Source of the DNA: an uncultured Muribaculaceae bacterium
Lineage (GTDB): Bacteria > Bacteroidota > Bacteroidia > Bacteroidales > Muribaculaceae
Length of the DNA stretch: 53,943 nt
Reading direction: 5' to 3'
Assembly: GCA_910579675.1 (NCBI GenBank)
Contig: CAJTUF010000016.1
Location: forward strand, 23,038 to 76,980
This document shows positions 46,761-53,943 of the stretch, one piece after another. Position 1 is the first letter of the stretch. Each line of letters opens with the position of its first letter. Position numbers and translations under genes: made by a program. The notes below the pieces were generated by a model. The model made no database searches and was not told the origin of the DNA. It was given only the letters and a program-made list of their open reading frames with translations.

Positions 46761-49748
46761 TCAGTAGAAGTAGTAGTTGCGCTTGCTCGCATTGTGGCTC
46801 TTGCCGCTCCGGGGCTTCATGTCGAGGCGGTAGGCCACGGAGAGCATCACATAGCGGGGCAGGGTGTAGCGCCATGTCTCGGTGCGTCCCTGGGCGTTGA
46901 CGTTTGAGTAGACATGCTTGGCCGATCCGAGGATGTCGTGGGCGGTGAGCTTGAGGGTGATAGCGGGCTTGACAAATGACTTGGTCAGAGTGGCGTCCCA
47001 CACAAATTCAGAAGTGTTCATCGACTCGTCGGTGTAGCCACGGCGGAAATAGGGGTTGAACTGGGTGTTGAGCTCGATCGAAGCGGGGAGCTTGAGGAAC
47101 GCGCGGAGGTAGGGCCAGTACTCATACCATGTCATGTTGTTGAAGTTTTCGCGGGCCGAGTGCTGGTGGGCAATGGTGGTGTTCATGCCGAGGGTGATGG
47201 TAGAGCCTTGCTTGAAGGTGTAGGCCACTGAGACCTGAGGACGGTAGGACTGCGAGAGCACCGAGCTGCGCACCGGCGTGGAGTTGATGGCCATATAGTC
47301 GGCGTCGTTGGCCACAGTGCCGTAAAATGCTGCGCTGACGGTGATGTTGCGGTTGCTTCCGTAGCTTGTGGCCCAATCGACTGAGAAGTTTGAATGCCAT
47401 GTGCCCGAAATGTTTTCGGGACGGGTGACGGTGATGCCGGTAGCCGGATCGTAGCGGCGTGCCCATGCCACGGTGTTGGTGGTCACGCTCCAGTTGCCGT
47501 AGGCCATGAGGCGTGAGTTGGAGCTGCTGCGGCTGAAGCGCATGGCATTGAACGATACCATGTGGGTGGTGGAGTTGGCGAGGCCGTCGGGGTTGCCGGT
47601 GATGATGTTGAGCGGGTCGCTCGAATCGCGGGTGTCGATGAGAGCCGACATCTGGGGAGCGGCCTGCGTAAGGTTATAGTAGATACCGGCAAAGATGTTG
47701 CGGATCTTGTTTGACGAGCTGTAGTTGAGCCGCAGCGAGGGTCGGATGAAGTCGGTGTTGCGCTCCACACGCTGGTCGGTGATGCCGGGCTTGATGTAGT
47801 GGTAGTCGAAATGACGGTGGTCGTAGCCCATCACTACGGAGAAGCCGAAGGAGGAGTTGAGGGTCGAGTCGCCGGGGTTGGTCGGGGCCGAATTGTAGGT
47901 GAGCACAGCTTCGCCGCCTACACCGTTGCGCTGCTCGAATGTCGAGGGGGAGTTGGCCGGATCAAACAGGAGTCCGGGCACCATGATGCCCGACGGGGGA
48001 GTAGCCATGTCGGGAATGGAATCAGACGAATAGAGGGGGTTGTCGCTGTCCATGTGGTCGTAGCGGTAGGAGGTGGAGAGGCGGTAGCTGAAGGTGTTGG
48101 TGCGTGTTTCGCCAAACCGGCGTATATCCTGCTGATAGCGCACGGCACCACCTATGAAGCGGGTGTTGTTTTCGGGCGAGTTGAAGCGGTCGTAGCGGGC
48201 CGGGGATGTGGCGGAGGGGCGTGCGGGTCCGTAGCCCTGGTCGTAGATGGTGCGGGTGTCGCCTCCGGTGTGGTCGAGCTCGCCCGACGACGATACGATG
48301 AGCATACCCTTCCAGGTCTTGGGGCGTATGGTGGCGCTGAGTGTGTAGCGGCCATTGATATTGTCGGATTCGGCAGCCGACATCTTGCGCAGGTAGGTGA
48401 GGAGGCTGCGGGTGATGGATCCCGGGGTTGACAAGCGGAATATGGAGTCGAGTGCCTCTCCGCGGTAGCTTTCATTGGGGTTGGTGTCGAAAGTGGCCGA
48501 GCGTATATCGGAGTCGGTGTTGTTGCGCGACCATGAAAAGTAGGGGGTGAAAGCGAAGTGTACGTTGGGCAGGCTGTAGTTGATGCTGTGGTAGGTGTTT
48601 ATCCGATGGGATTTGTTGCGGGTGCGGTTGTTGTCGCGGCCGAAAATGTCGCCGCTCTCAAAGAAGTTGGTCGATGCGGTGGCCGACTTGTCGGTCTCCT
48701 TCAGCCCGGTGTAGGTGAGCGATCCGCTTGCTTCGATCTTTTCAGGCACGGTGTAGTTGTAGTCGAGTCCTGAAGCAATGCGGTCGGTGAGGCCGTTTTC
48801 CTGCGACGAGGGTCCTCGCCACTGGCCAGAGGTGCCACCTTGGCTGCTGTCGCCGATATTGTTGGCGTTGACAAATAGTGCTATGCGGAACTTGTCGGTA
48901 TATCCCAGTCCGAATGCGCGCCCCATGTAGCGGTGCTGGGTGCCGTAGCCTCCTTCCACATTGGCCAGATAGCCGGTGTCGTATTCTTTTTTGAGCACCA
49001 CGTCCATCACGAGGTTTTCCTCCTCCTCCTTGCGATCGAGGCGTGCGTTGGAGTGGGTGAGATAGGCGTCTTTGTCGGCTTTGTCGTAGACCTGGAGATT
49101 TTTCACTGTGTAGGCCGGAAGGTTCTGGAGGGCCACCTTGGGATCGCCCTTGAAGAAGTCTTTGCCATTGACAAGGAGCTCGTTGATCTTGCGCCCGTTG
49201 ACCTCGATCACACCGTCGGTGGAGAGGGTGGCGCCGGGGAGCTGGCGCACGAGGGCGTCGAGCATTGATCCTTCGGAGAGTTTGAATGCAGCTGCGTCAA
49301 AAACAATGGTGTCGCCTTTCATGACCATCTTCACTCTGGTGGCCTGCACGCTGACCTCGCCGAGCTCCACGTGGCGCTCCTTTTCGAGGATGAGCGATGA
49401 GAGATATTTCAGATCTTCGCTGACAGAACCTATGGTAAACCGGCGCACAAGCGGCTCGTAGCCCTCCTTGTAGAGGGTGAGACAATAGTTGCCGAGGCCG
49501 CTCTGCACCATCAGGCGCAGCTCGCCCGACGAGGTGTTGATGTGGGTCTCGTCGTTGCCCGTCAATAGCTTGAATTTGACGGGGATGGAGTCGTTGAGTT
49601 CCAGCTTCACCTCTACGCTGTCGAGGGGATTGTATTCGGCATTATAGATATATCCGCGCAGAAGGAATTTTTCGAGACCTGCGGCTTCGGCGGTGGCTGC
49701 CGATGCGAGCAGTGTGATGAAGGTGAAAAATGCAGCAAAAAATCTCAT
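46761..49748 (-). CDS. Outer-membrane TonB-type barrel protein (OMP_b-brl_3 family)
   Basis: This 995-residue protein has a signal peptide (MRFFAAFFTFITLLASAATAEA), a carboxypeptidase-like domain (about residues 28-115), a plug-like region (about 124-230) with GATLSTDGVIEVNGRKINEL and LLVNGKDFFKGD, and a large barrel from about 245 to the C-terminus. This is the outer-membrane barrel family that is common in Bacteroidota and only distantly related to SusC. The C-terminus (KSHNASKRNYYFY) is tyrosine-rich and ends in an aromatic residue. The substrate is unknown; no SusD partner is present. It has its own promoter (49846-49876) and terminator. Confidence 0.9.
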   Translation of the reverse strand: MRFFAAFFTFITLLASAATAEAAGLEKFLLRGYIYNAEYNPLDSVEVKLELNDSIPVKFKLLTGNDETHINTSSGELRLMVQSGLGNYCLTLYKEGYEPLVRRFTIGSVSEDLKYLSSLILEKERHVELGEVSVQATRVKMVMKGDTIVFDAAAFKLSEGSMLDALVRQLPGATLSTDGVIEVNGRKINELLVNGKDFFKGDPKVALQNLPAYTVKNLQVYDKADKDAYLTHSNARLDRKEEEENLVMDVVLKKEYDTGYLANVEGGYGTQHRYMGRAFGLGYTDKFRIALFVNANNIGDSSQGGTSGQWRGPSSQENGLTDRIASGLDYNYTVPEKIEASGSLTYTGLKETDKSATASTNFFESGDIFGRDNNRTRNKSHRINTYHSINYSLPNVHFAFTPYFSWSRNNTDSDIRSATFDTNPNESYRGEALDSIFRLSTPGSITRSLLTYLRKMSAAESDNINGRYTLSATIRPKTWKGMLIVSSSGELDHTGGDTRTIYDQGYGPARPSATSPARYDRFNSPENNTRFIGGAVRYQQDIRRFGETRTNTFSYRLSTSYRYDHMDSDNPLYSSDSIPDMATPPSGIMVPGLLFDPANSPSTFEQRNGVGGEAVLTYNSAPTNPGDSTLNSSFGFSVVMGYDHRHFDYHYIKPGITDQRVERNTDFIRPSLRLNYSSSNKIRNIFAGIYYNLTQAAPQMSALIDTRDSSDPLNIITGNPDGLANSTTHMVSFNAMRFSRSSSNSRLMAYGNWSVTTNTVAWARRYDPATGITVTRPENISGTWHSNFSVDWATSYGSNRNITVSAAFYGTVANDADYMAINSTPVRSSVLSQSYRPQVSVAYTFKQGSTITLGMNTTIAHQHSARENFNNMTWYEYWPYLRAFLKLPASIELNTQFNPYFRRGYTDESMNTSEFVWDATLTKSFVKPAITLKLTAHDILGSAKHVYSNVNAQGRTETWRYTLPRYVMLSVAYRLDMKPRSGKSHNASKRNYYFY

Positions 49749-49845
49749 GGGGATGAGGGGGTGGATGAAAATGTGAGTGAATGATGGCGCTTATCAAATG
49801 GATTGACAGAAAGCAGGAGGCAAGCCGCCGAGGGCTTACCTCCCG

Positions 49846-49876
49846 CAAAGATAGGTATAATAATCTAAACCTCAAA
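49846..49876 (-). promoter_or_regulatory. Promoter of the OMP_b-brl_3 gene
   Basis: On the minus strand -33 TTTG (49873-49876) and -7 TATCTTTG (49846-49853) are separated by 19 bp, an excellent Bacteroidota match. The start codon is at 49748, so the leader is about 90 bases and contains an imperfect hairpin (about 49816-49845). Confidence 0.75.
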
Positions 49877-49923
49877 GGCGTTGCTAAAAAAAACTAATCA
49901 GCGCCTTAGAGCGGTTTAAATCG

Positions 49924-50901
49924 TCAGGCGCCGGGCGATGCCTTGAGGGTTAGCCCCACGCGCTCCTGAAGTCCGAAGATGAGGTTCATGAGGTGGACCG
50001 CATTGCCTGCCGAGCCCTTGAGGGTGTCGTCGAACACCACGGTGACGGTGGTCATGCCATTGACTTCATCGAGGTGGATGAGGGTCTTGTTGGTTCCGGC
50101 CACATCGGCAATGACAGGCAGCTCGTCGATGACAAAGGTGAAGTTGTGATCGTCGAAAAAGTCATTGTAGATAGTGGCTATCTCGGCCAAAGGAGCGGGC
50201 GACGGGAAAAATGCCGTTGCTGTGATGCCCCTCTGCCATCCGCCCGAGGTGATGATTATGCGGGTGTCGGGGGCTGTCGATGCGCCTTCGGGCAGCAGAG
50301 TGCCCAAGGCAAGGGCGCAGTGGTCGAGGGCCTCATGGTCGATCAGAGCCACAGTCTCGCCGGCGGCACCTTCGGCAGCCGACACAGTGGCGGCAATGGT
50401 GAGGGGCGATGTGAGCATCCCGGCCTTGGCCAGAGGGAGCAGCCCTATGGTGATTGCCGATGCGATAGGCGACGGCACTACGGCGCGTGTGGCTCCTCGC
50501 ACCAGGGGCTTGCGCATGAGCTCGGGTAGCCCGTAGACCCATTCGCCGGGCTTCGCTGCAGCGTCGGGCGACGGATGGGAGGCAAAGGCGTCGGCGATAA
50601 ACCGGTCGGAAAAATCTATCAGGCGCATGGAGCCGGGCACCTCGAAAGCTTCGATGAAGCTTCCGCTCTCCTCGGGGGTGGAGTAGCAGAGAAATATCAC
50701 GTCGGCATCGTCCACTGCGGGCTTGTCGGTGAAGCGCATGTAGATGTCGCCACGGAGTCCGCGGTGGAGGTCGGCCACGGGAGTGCCTTCGAGTTCGGGT
50801 TCATAGATCCACATCAACTCTACGTCGGGGTGGCTTGTAAGGATCCTAATCACTTCCCCGGCGGCTTCGGAGGCGCCGCCGGCTATACCTACTTTGATCA
50901 T
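49924..50901 (-). CDS. ArgC-like protein lacking the catalytic cysteine
   Basis: This 325-residue protein is homologous to N-acetyl-gamma-glutamyl-phosphate reductase. The ATG at 50901 (MIKVGIAGGASEAAGEVIRI) is used because it opens the Rossmann fold; the longer frame starts at TTG. Family features kept are VYGLPELMRKPLVRGATR, RGITAT, and LKGSAGNAVHLMNLIFGL near the C-terminus. The active-site motif, NPGC in ArgC, reads VPSP (residues 142-145), so Pro145 replaces the nucleophilic cysteine. The HRHxPE histidine motif is also absent. It is therefore probably not a reductase. It begins 58 bases after galK on the same strand and has no arginine genes nearby. Function unknown. Confidence 0.8.
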   Translation of the reverse strand: MIKVGIAGGASEAAGEVIRILTSHPDVELMWIYEPELEGTPVADLHRGLRGDIYMRFTDKPAVDDADVIFLCYSTPEESGSFIEAFEVPGSMRLIDFSDRFIADAFASHPSPDAAAKPGEWVYGLPELMRKPLVRGATRAVVPSPIASAITIGLLPLAKAGMLTSPLTIAATVSAAEGAAGETVALIDHEALDHCALALGTLLPEGASTAPDTRIIITSGGWQRGITATAFFPSPAPLAEIATIYNDFFDDHNFTFVIDELPVIADVAGTNKTLIHLDEVNGMTTVTVVFDDTLKGSAGNAVHLMNLIFGLQERVGLTLKASPGA

Positions 50902-50959
50902 TCCGGTCGGGTTTAAATGGGTTGGCGTGAGGCGTGAGGATTTCAATATGCTCGTGGGC

Positions 50960-52105
50960 TTACTGATCCTCGTAGCGGCGCGAGCCGTCGCTCACAATCA
51001 CAGGATAGATGTTGGGCTCATGGCCATACTTCTCGTTGAAGCGGCTGAGGACGGTGGCCACAAAGGTGTCGTATTTGTCGTCGGCAACGAGGTTTACGGT
51101 GCAGCCGCCGAAACCGCCGCCCATGATGCGCGAGCCAGTGACACCACATTCGCGGGCAATGTCGTTGAGGAAGTCGAGCTCTTCACACGACACCTCGTAG
51201 TCTTTCGACAGGCCAGCGTGGGTGCGGTACATGCGGTCGCCCACCTTGTCGTAGTCGTGGCGCAGAAGAGCCTCGCACACGTCGAGCACGCGCTGCTTCT
51301 CCTCGATCACGTATTTGGCACGGCGATAGTCTTCGTCGGAGATCTGGTCTTTGGCAGCGTTGAGCATATCCATGTCGGCGTCGCGGAGGGTCTCTACGCC
51401 GAGGGTGCGGGCCACACGCTCGCAGCTCTCGCGGCGCTTGTTGTAGGGAGAGTCGACGAGCTCGTGCTTGACGCGGGAGTCGACGAGCACAAGGCGGTAG
51501 CCGTCGAGCTGGAAGGGGAAGTATTCAAATTCGCCCGAGCGGCAGTCGAGGCGCATCAGATGGTCTTTCTTGCCATGAACGGAGGCAAACTGGTCCATGA
51601 TGCCGCAGTTTACGCCGCAATAGTTGTGTTCGGTGCTCTGGCCTATCTTTGCAAGCTCCATTTTGGGGAACTTATTGTCGTTGAACAGGTCGTTGATGGC
51701 AAAAGCGAAGCAGCTCTCGAGGGCGGCCGATGAACTGAGGCCGGCGCCGAGGGGCACATTTCCGGCAAACACGGCGTCGAAGCCCTCAACCTTGCCTCCG
51801 CGCTTGATCACCTCGCGGCACACGCCGAAGATGTAGCGGGCCCATTGCTGTGAGGGAGCATCCTCCTCGTTGAGGCCGAAGGTGACCGACTCGTCGATGT
51901 CGATCGAGAAGATGTGGCACTTGTCGGTGCCGTTGGGGCGTATGTCGGCCATGATCAACTTGTCGATAGCGCCGGGAAACACGAATCCGCCATTATAGTC
52001 GGTGTGCTCGCCAATGAGGTTAAAACGGCCGGGGCTTACAAACAGAATGCCCTCTCCGCCGAACTTCTCGGCGAAAGCTTTCTGGATTTTTTCTTTCATT
52101 TCCAT
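50960..52105 (-). CDS. galK: Galactokinase
   Basis: This 381-residue GHMP kinase phosphorylates galactose at C1 for the Leloir pathway. It has the galactokinase signature GRFNLIGEHTDYNGG (residues 26-40), the GHMP ATP motif NVPLGAGLSSSAALE and the C-terminal GSRIMGGGFGGCTV. The ATG at 52105 gives the usual length; the open frame to 52216 is not supported by the family. An ATG two codons later (52099) is also possible. No galT or galE is adjacent. An 11-bp inverted repeat overlaps its promoter. The ArgC-like gene follows 58 bases downstream. Confidence 0.95.
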   Translation of the reverse strand: MEMKEKIQKAFAEKFGGEGILFVSPGRFNLIGEHTDYNGGFVFPGAIDKLIMADIRPNGTDKCHIFSIDIDESVTFGLNEEDAPSQQWARYIFGVCREVIKRGGKVEGFDAVFAGNVPLGAGLSSSAALESCFAFAINDLFNDNKFPKMELAKIGQSTEHNYCGVNCGIMDQFASVHGKKDHLMRLDCRSGEFEYFPFQLDGYRLVLVDSRVKHELVDSPYNKRRESCERVARTLGVETLRDADMDMLNAAKDQISDEDYRRAKYVIEEKQRVLDVCEALLRHDYDKVGDRMYRTHAGLSKDYEVSCEELDFLNDIARECGVTGSRIMGGGFGGCTVNLVADDKYDTFVATVLSRFNEKYGHEPNIYPVIVSDGSRRYEDQ

Positions 52106-52139
52106 GATATGTAGATATTTATGTGTCGTTGGGTGGGTA

Positions 52140-52177
52140 TTGCCGATTATCGTACGGGGCAATAATCGGCAAATATA
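52140..52177 (-). promoter_or_regulatory. galK promoter with overlapping inverted repeat
   Basis: The minus strand carries a -7 TATATTTG at 52170-52177. An 11-bp perfect inverted repeat (TTGCCGATTAT at 52140-52150 and ATAATCGGCAA at 52162-52172) overlaps the box and the expected start, where a repressor or RNA hairpin could act. No clear -33 TTTG is seen. Confidence 0.55.
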
Positions 52178-52212
52178 CTGAAAAAAATGATATGGTGCGA
52201 TGAAAAATGGCC

Positions 52213-52244
52213 TCAATCATGGCTGATAGGCTCGATGATGCAGA
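52213..52244. repeat. 32-bp direct repeat, left copy
   Basis: This sequence is identical base for base to 53146-53177 and the match stops at both ends. The two copies flank the toxin-antitoxin-like module, 933 bp apart. No tRNA or integrase gene is beside it. Confidence 0.9.
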
Positions 52245-52288
52245 TTAGGCGGTATGGATAGTAGACCTTATGTTGTAAAAAAAAGCTG

Positions 52289-52325
52289 TATTTCATTTCT
52301 GAGTGAAATAATTGTCGTATCTTTG
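52289..52325 (+). promoter_or_regulatory. Promoter and candidate operator of the toxin-antitoxin-like operon
   Basis: TATCTTTG at 52318-52325 matches the -7 consensus, 32 bases before the ATG at 52357. Just upstream lies an inverted repeat, TATTTCA (52289-52295) and TGAAATA (52304-52310), in the -33 to -7 spacer. It could be the site bound by the XRE antitoxin. Confidence 0.6.
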
Positions 52326-52356
52326 CGTTACAATATAAATGGATTAATCTAAAAAT

Positions 52357-52827
52357 ATGAGCGAAGTAGAATTATATCTCATCCAGGAAGGAGAAAATTG
52401 TACGATATATACGTTGCAGTTTTTAAGGGACTCGGAGTCGGAGTTCGAGAAATTCGTGTCCAAGTTCATTGGCAGCGCCGAGTATCGCGAGGATTATACC
52501 AGAATAGCGGCATTCATAAGCCGTATCGCCCGGTCAGGTGCTTCAGAGCGTTATTTTAGACCTGAAGGTAGATTATCCGATTCGGTTGTTGCGCTTCCTG
52601 TGACAATTTCTAAACTGCGGTTATATTGCTTACGTTTGTCCGACAAAATTCTGATTCTCGGTAATGGCGGTGTGAAATCCACACGTACTTACGAGGAGGA
52701 TTCCACTTTGAAAGGCTATGTGATGACCTTACAGAATTTTGAGAGGTTGCTGAAGGAAGGATTGACAGATGGATCTGTCATATTGACAGAAACAGCTATT
52801 GAAACCGATAATATTTTTGAGTTATGA
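52357..52827 (+). CDS. Putative toxin-side protein of a HigBA-like module
   Basis: This 156-residue protein has no confident family name from sequence alone. The second half (KLRLYCLRLSDKILILGNGG, residues about 87-106, then KSTRTY and a helical FERLLKEGL) looks like the RelE/HigB strand-turn-strand pattern, but it is longer than usual RelE toxins and the N-terminal 80 residues are unassigned. Its stop overlaps the XRE gene start in an ATGA (52824-52827), a toxin-first order as in higBA. Low GC relative to the neighbours suggests acquisition. Toxicity is inferred from context only. Confidence 0.6.
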   Translation: MSEVELYLIQEGENCTIYTLQFLRDSESEFEKFVSKFIGSAEYREDYTRIAAFISRIARSGASERYFRPEGRLSDSVVALPVTISKLRLYCLRLSDKILILGNGGVKSTRTYEEDSTLKGYVMTLQNFERLLKEGLTDGSVILTETAIETDNIFEL

Positions 52828-53090
52828 AACGCACAGCTAAGACACTTGATGAAATGTTGGGGACAATCCCGGAAGCCGTTATGAACGAGGTTGACCTATC
52901 ATTTCAAATATCCGATCGCATTAATGAACTGATGCGTCAACGAGGTCTGACAAAGAAGCAGTTTGCCGATGCTCTTGGGCGCCGTCCGAGCGAAGTCACA
53001 AAATGGCTAAGCGGACAGCATAATTTCACAATTGCTACACTTGGTATGCTTTCGGCTTTCTTTGGTAAGCCTATAGTGACGGTTGGATAA
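52824..53090 (+). CDS. XRE-family helix-turn-helix protein, putative antitoxin
   Basis: This 88-residue protein has a Cro/CI-type HTH at about residues 29-75 (RINELMRQRGLTKKQFADAL and RRPSEVTKWLSGQHNFT), preceded by a ~25-residue acidic N-terminal arm. The gene overlaps the preceding one by 4 bases, the usual coupling of higBA-like pairs. It probably neutralises the partner and represses the shared promoter through the inverted repeat at 52289-52310; both are inference. Confidence 0.8.
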   Translation: MKRTAKTLDEMLGTIPEAVMNEVDLSFQISDRINELMRQRGLTKKQFADALGRRPSEVTKWLSGQHNFTIATLGMLSAFFGKPIVTVG

Positions 53091-53145
53091 TCATATCGAC
53101 GAACTATGCACTGAACGCAAAACCGCTTGTCAAAGCAACTCCCGG

Positions 53146-53177
53146 TCAATCATGGCTGATAGGCTCGATGATGCAGA
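53146..53177. repeat. 32-bp direct repeat, right copy
   Basis: This is the exact second copy of 52213-52244. It lies 55 bases past the antitoxin stop. The remainder of 53091-53274 holds no gene that I can see. Confidence 0.9.
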
Positions 53178-53274
53178 AGAAGCAGATGTCGATAATAAGA
53201 TATAGCCATTTTATACCGGCTACGAAAAAATTCCCTGTCACGACAGCTTTCTTCCTCTCAATGAGCGTAGTATT

Positions 53275-53308
53275 GTATCGAAAATCTCAAAGATTTTCGA
53301 TACTTTTG
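53275..53308 (+). promoter_or_regulatory. Promoter with a 13-bp inverted repeat upstream of the yhcG-like gene
   Basis: GTATCGAAAATCT (53275-53287) and AGATTTTCGATAC (53291-53303) are perfectly complementary around a 3-base spacer. The right arm overlaps a -7 box TACTTTTG (53301-53308), and TTG at 53273-53275 could be the -33. A DNA-binding operator is likely. The start codon is at 53327. Confidence 0.65.
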
Positions 53309-53326
53309 CAATAGAAAAAGTAAAGT

Positions 53327-53533
53327 ATGGCAAAAATCGTTACGCATAATCCACAGACGTTTGAGAGTTTCAGCTTTGAAACTCTTACTCAATGCATATC
53401 AACAATTCATTCTGCATTACAGACTTCGGCTGTCAATGCGGTTAATCGTAATCTTGGTCAAAATGTGAGAATCGTGGAGAAAATATGGATTATGGATTGT
53501 TTTAAAGTAGGTAACACTACAAACTATGGATAG
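53327..53533 (+). pseudogene. Truncated YhcG/DUF1016-type nuclease gene, 5' fragment
   Basis: About the first 43 codons (MAKIVTHNPQTFESFSFETL to NAVNRNL, ending near 53455) resemble the N-terminal DUF1016 domain of PDDEXK nucleases of the YhcG type, especially LQTSAVNAVNRNL. The expected continuation (RNWLIG-like) is missing. The frame runs on through unrelated sequence to a stop at 53533, and a transposase starts at 53526. It was probably interrupted by the insertion sequence and is non-functional unless the other half rejoins beyond the window. Confidence 0.65.
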
Positions 53534-53943
53534 AAGCAATCAACAATCAATTAACCCGCAAGATATCCTGAATTTTATTCCGGACGAGCGATTTGCACAA
53601 CTCGCAGAAGAGTATGCAGTAGATTACGAAGTTAAGATACTGACAGGCAGGCTCATGTTTACGCTGCTTGTGCTCAGTATACTACGCTTTGACATACTGA
53701 CTCAACGCCGCGTTTCCTTGGAATTTGAGTCGAAAGAATTTCAGCAAGCGGTGGAGGGTCTCAAACACAAGAGGATTAAACACAATTCAATCGGTTATCG
53801 CTTGAGGAGTATGGATAACAATTACTTCCGCCAGCTTTTCAACGACTTGTTCAGGCTCCTTGACCGTACAGAGATGAGGCGTATGGAGAAACAGTTCGGA
53901 GGCTCTGAAATACATGATTTGGTGGCTATTGACAGCACGTTGG
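53456..53943 (+). mobile_element. Insertion sequence, left part, cut by the window end
   Basis: The left boundary is inferred from where the DUF1016-like reading stops (about 53456). The transposase gene begins 70 bases later. The right end and the terminal inverted repeats are outside the window, so the boundaries are not proven. Confidence 0.5.
53526..53943 (+). CDS. IS4-superfamily-like transposase, 3' partial
   Basis: An open frame of at least 139 codons starts at ATG 53526 and runs through the window end without a stop. It begins MDRSNQQSINPQDILNFIPD and contains ILTGRLMFTLLVLSILRFD and the late VAIDSTL, where Asp is the likely first catalytic residue of a DDE domain (DxT/S in IS4-type enzymes). 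The rest of the catalytic domain is not in the window. The family assignment is tentative. Codon and base usage are AT-richer than the main chromosome genes. Confidence 0.7.
   Translation, partial: MDRSNQQSINPQDILNFIPDERFAQLAEEYAVDYEVKILTGRLMFTLLVLSILRFDILTQRRVSLEFESKEFQQAVEGLKHKRIKHNSIGYRLRSMDNNYFRQLFNDLFRLLDRTEMRRMEKQFGGSEIHDLVAIDSTL

Overview
The window looks like a chromosomal segment of a gut-type Bacteroidales, most likely a Muribaculaceae (S24-7) relative; this assignment is inference. It rests on high-GC coding sequence with little Shine-Dalgarno signal, several TAnnTTTG promoter boxes of Bacteroidota type, a SusC/SusD pair, a very large SprA (type IX secretion translocon), outer-membrane barrels with an N-terminal carboxypeptidase-like domain, and a dolichol-phosphate-mannose-type glycosyltransferase. 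No rRNA, tRNA or CRISPR array was found.

Left part (1-24.3 kb), nearly all on the minus strand: a 1245-residue secreted repeat protein with a C-terminal sorting-like tail (57-3794); a 1.7 kb non-coding stretch packed with REP/BIME-like inverted and direct repeats (about 4270-5410); an apparent operon ABC-F ATPase, trkH, trkA, RluA-type pseudouridine synthase (10770 down to 5558) with a good promoter at 10802-10833; sprA (10864-18327); a translationally coupled glycosyltransferase and HAD phosphatase; and a muramidase, low-molecular-weight phosphatase and alkaline-phosphatase-superfamily cluster downstream of pepD.

Middle (24.4-38.8 kb): a Skp/OmpH-like lipoprotein and an OmpA-like lipoprotein converge on a hairpin. 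A plus-strand operon follows: a 1000-residue TPR protein, a plug-less outer-membrane barrel, a polyprenol-phosphate mannosyltransferase and dihydroorotase. It ends at a strong terminator shared with a convergent susD/susC pair that has no enzyme or regulator beside it.

Right part (38.9-52.1 kb), minus strand: a five-gene tripartite export operon (adaptor, ATPase, two FtsX/MacB permeases, TolC-like protein), preceded by a 16-bp perfect palindrome and a 9-bp tandem repeat; tilS; a TonB-type barrel protein; and galK followed by an ArgC homologue that has lost its catalytic cysteine and histidine.

The last 1.7 kb is AT-rich accessory DNA. A two-gene toxin-antitoxin-like module (52357-53090) lies between two exact 32-bp direct repeats. 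Next to it a YhcG/DUF1016 nuclease gene is broken after about 43 codons by what looks like an insertion sequence running off the window. The strongest leads are this flanked module, the ArgC pseudoenzyme, the REP mosaic and the composition mosaic inside the first gene.
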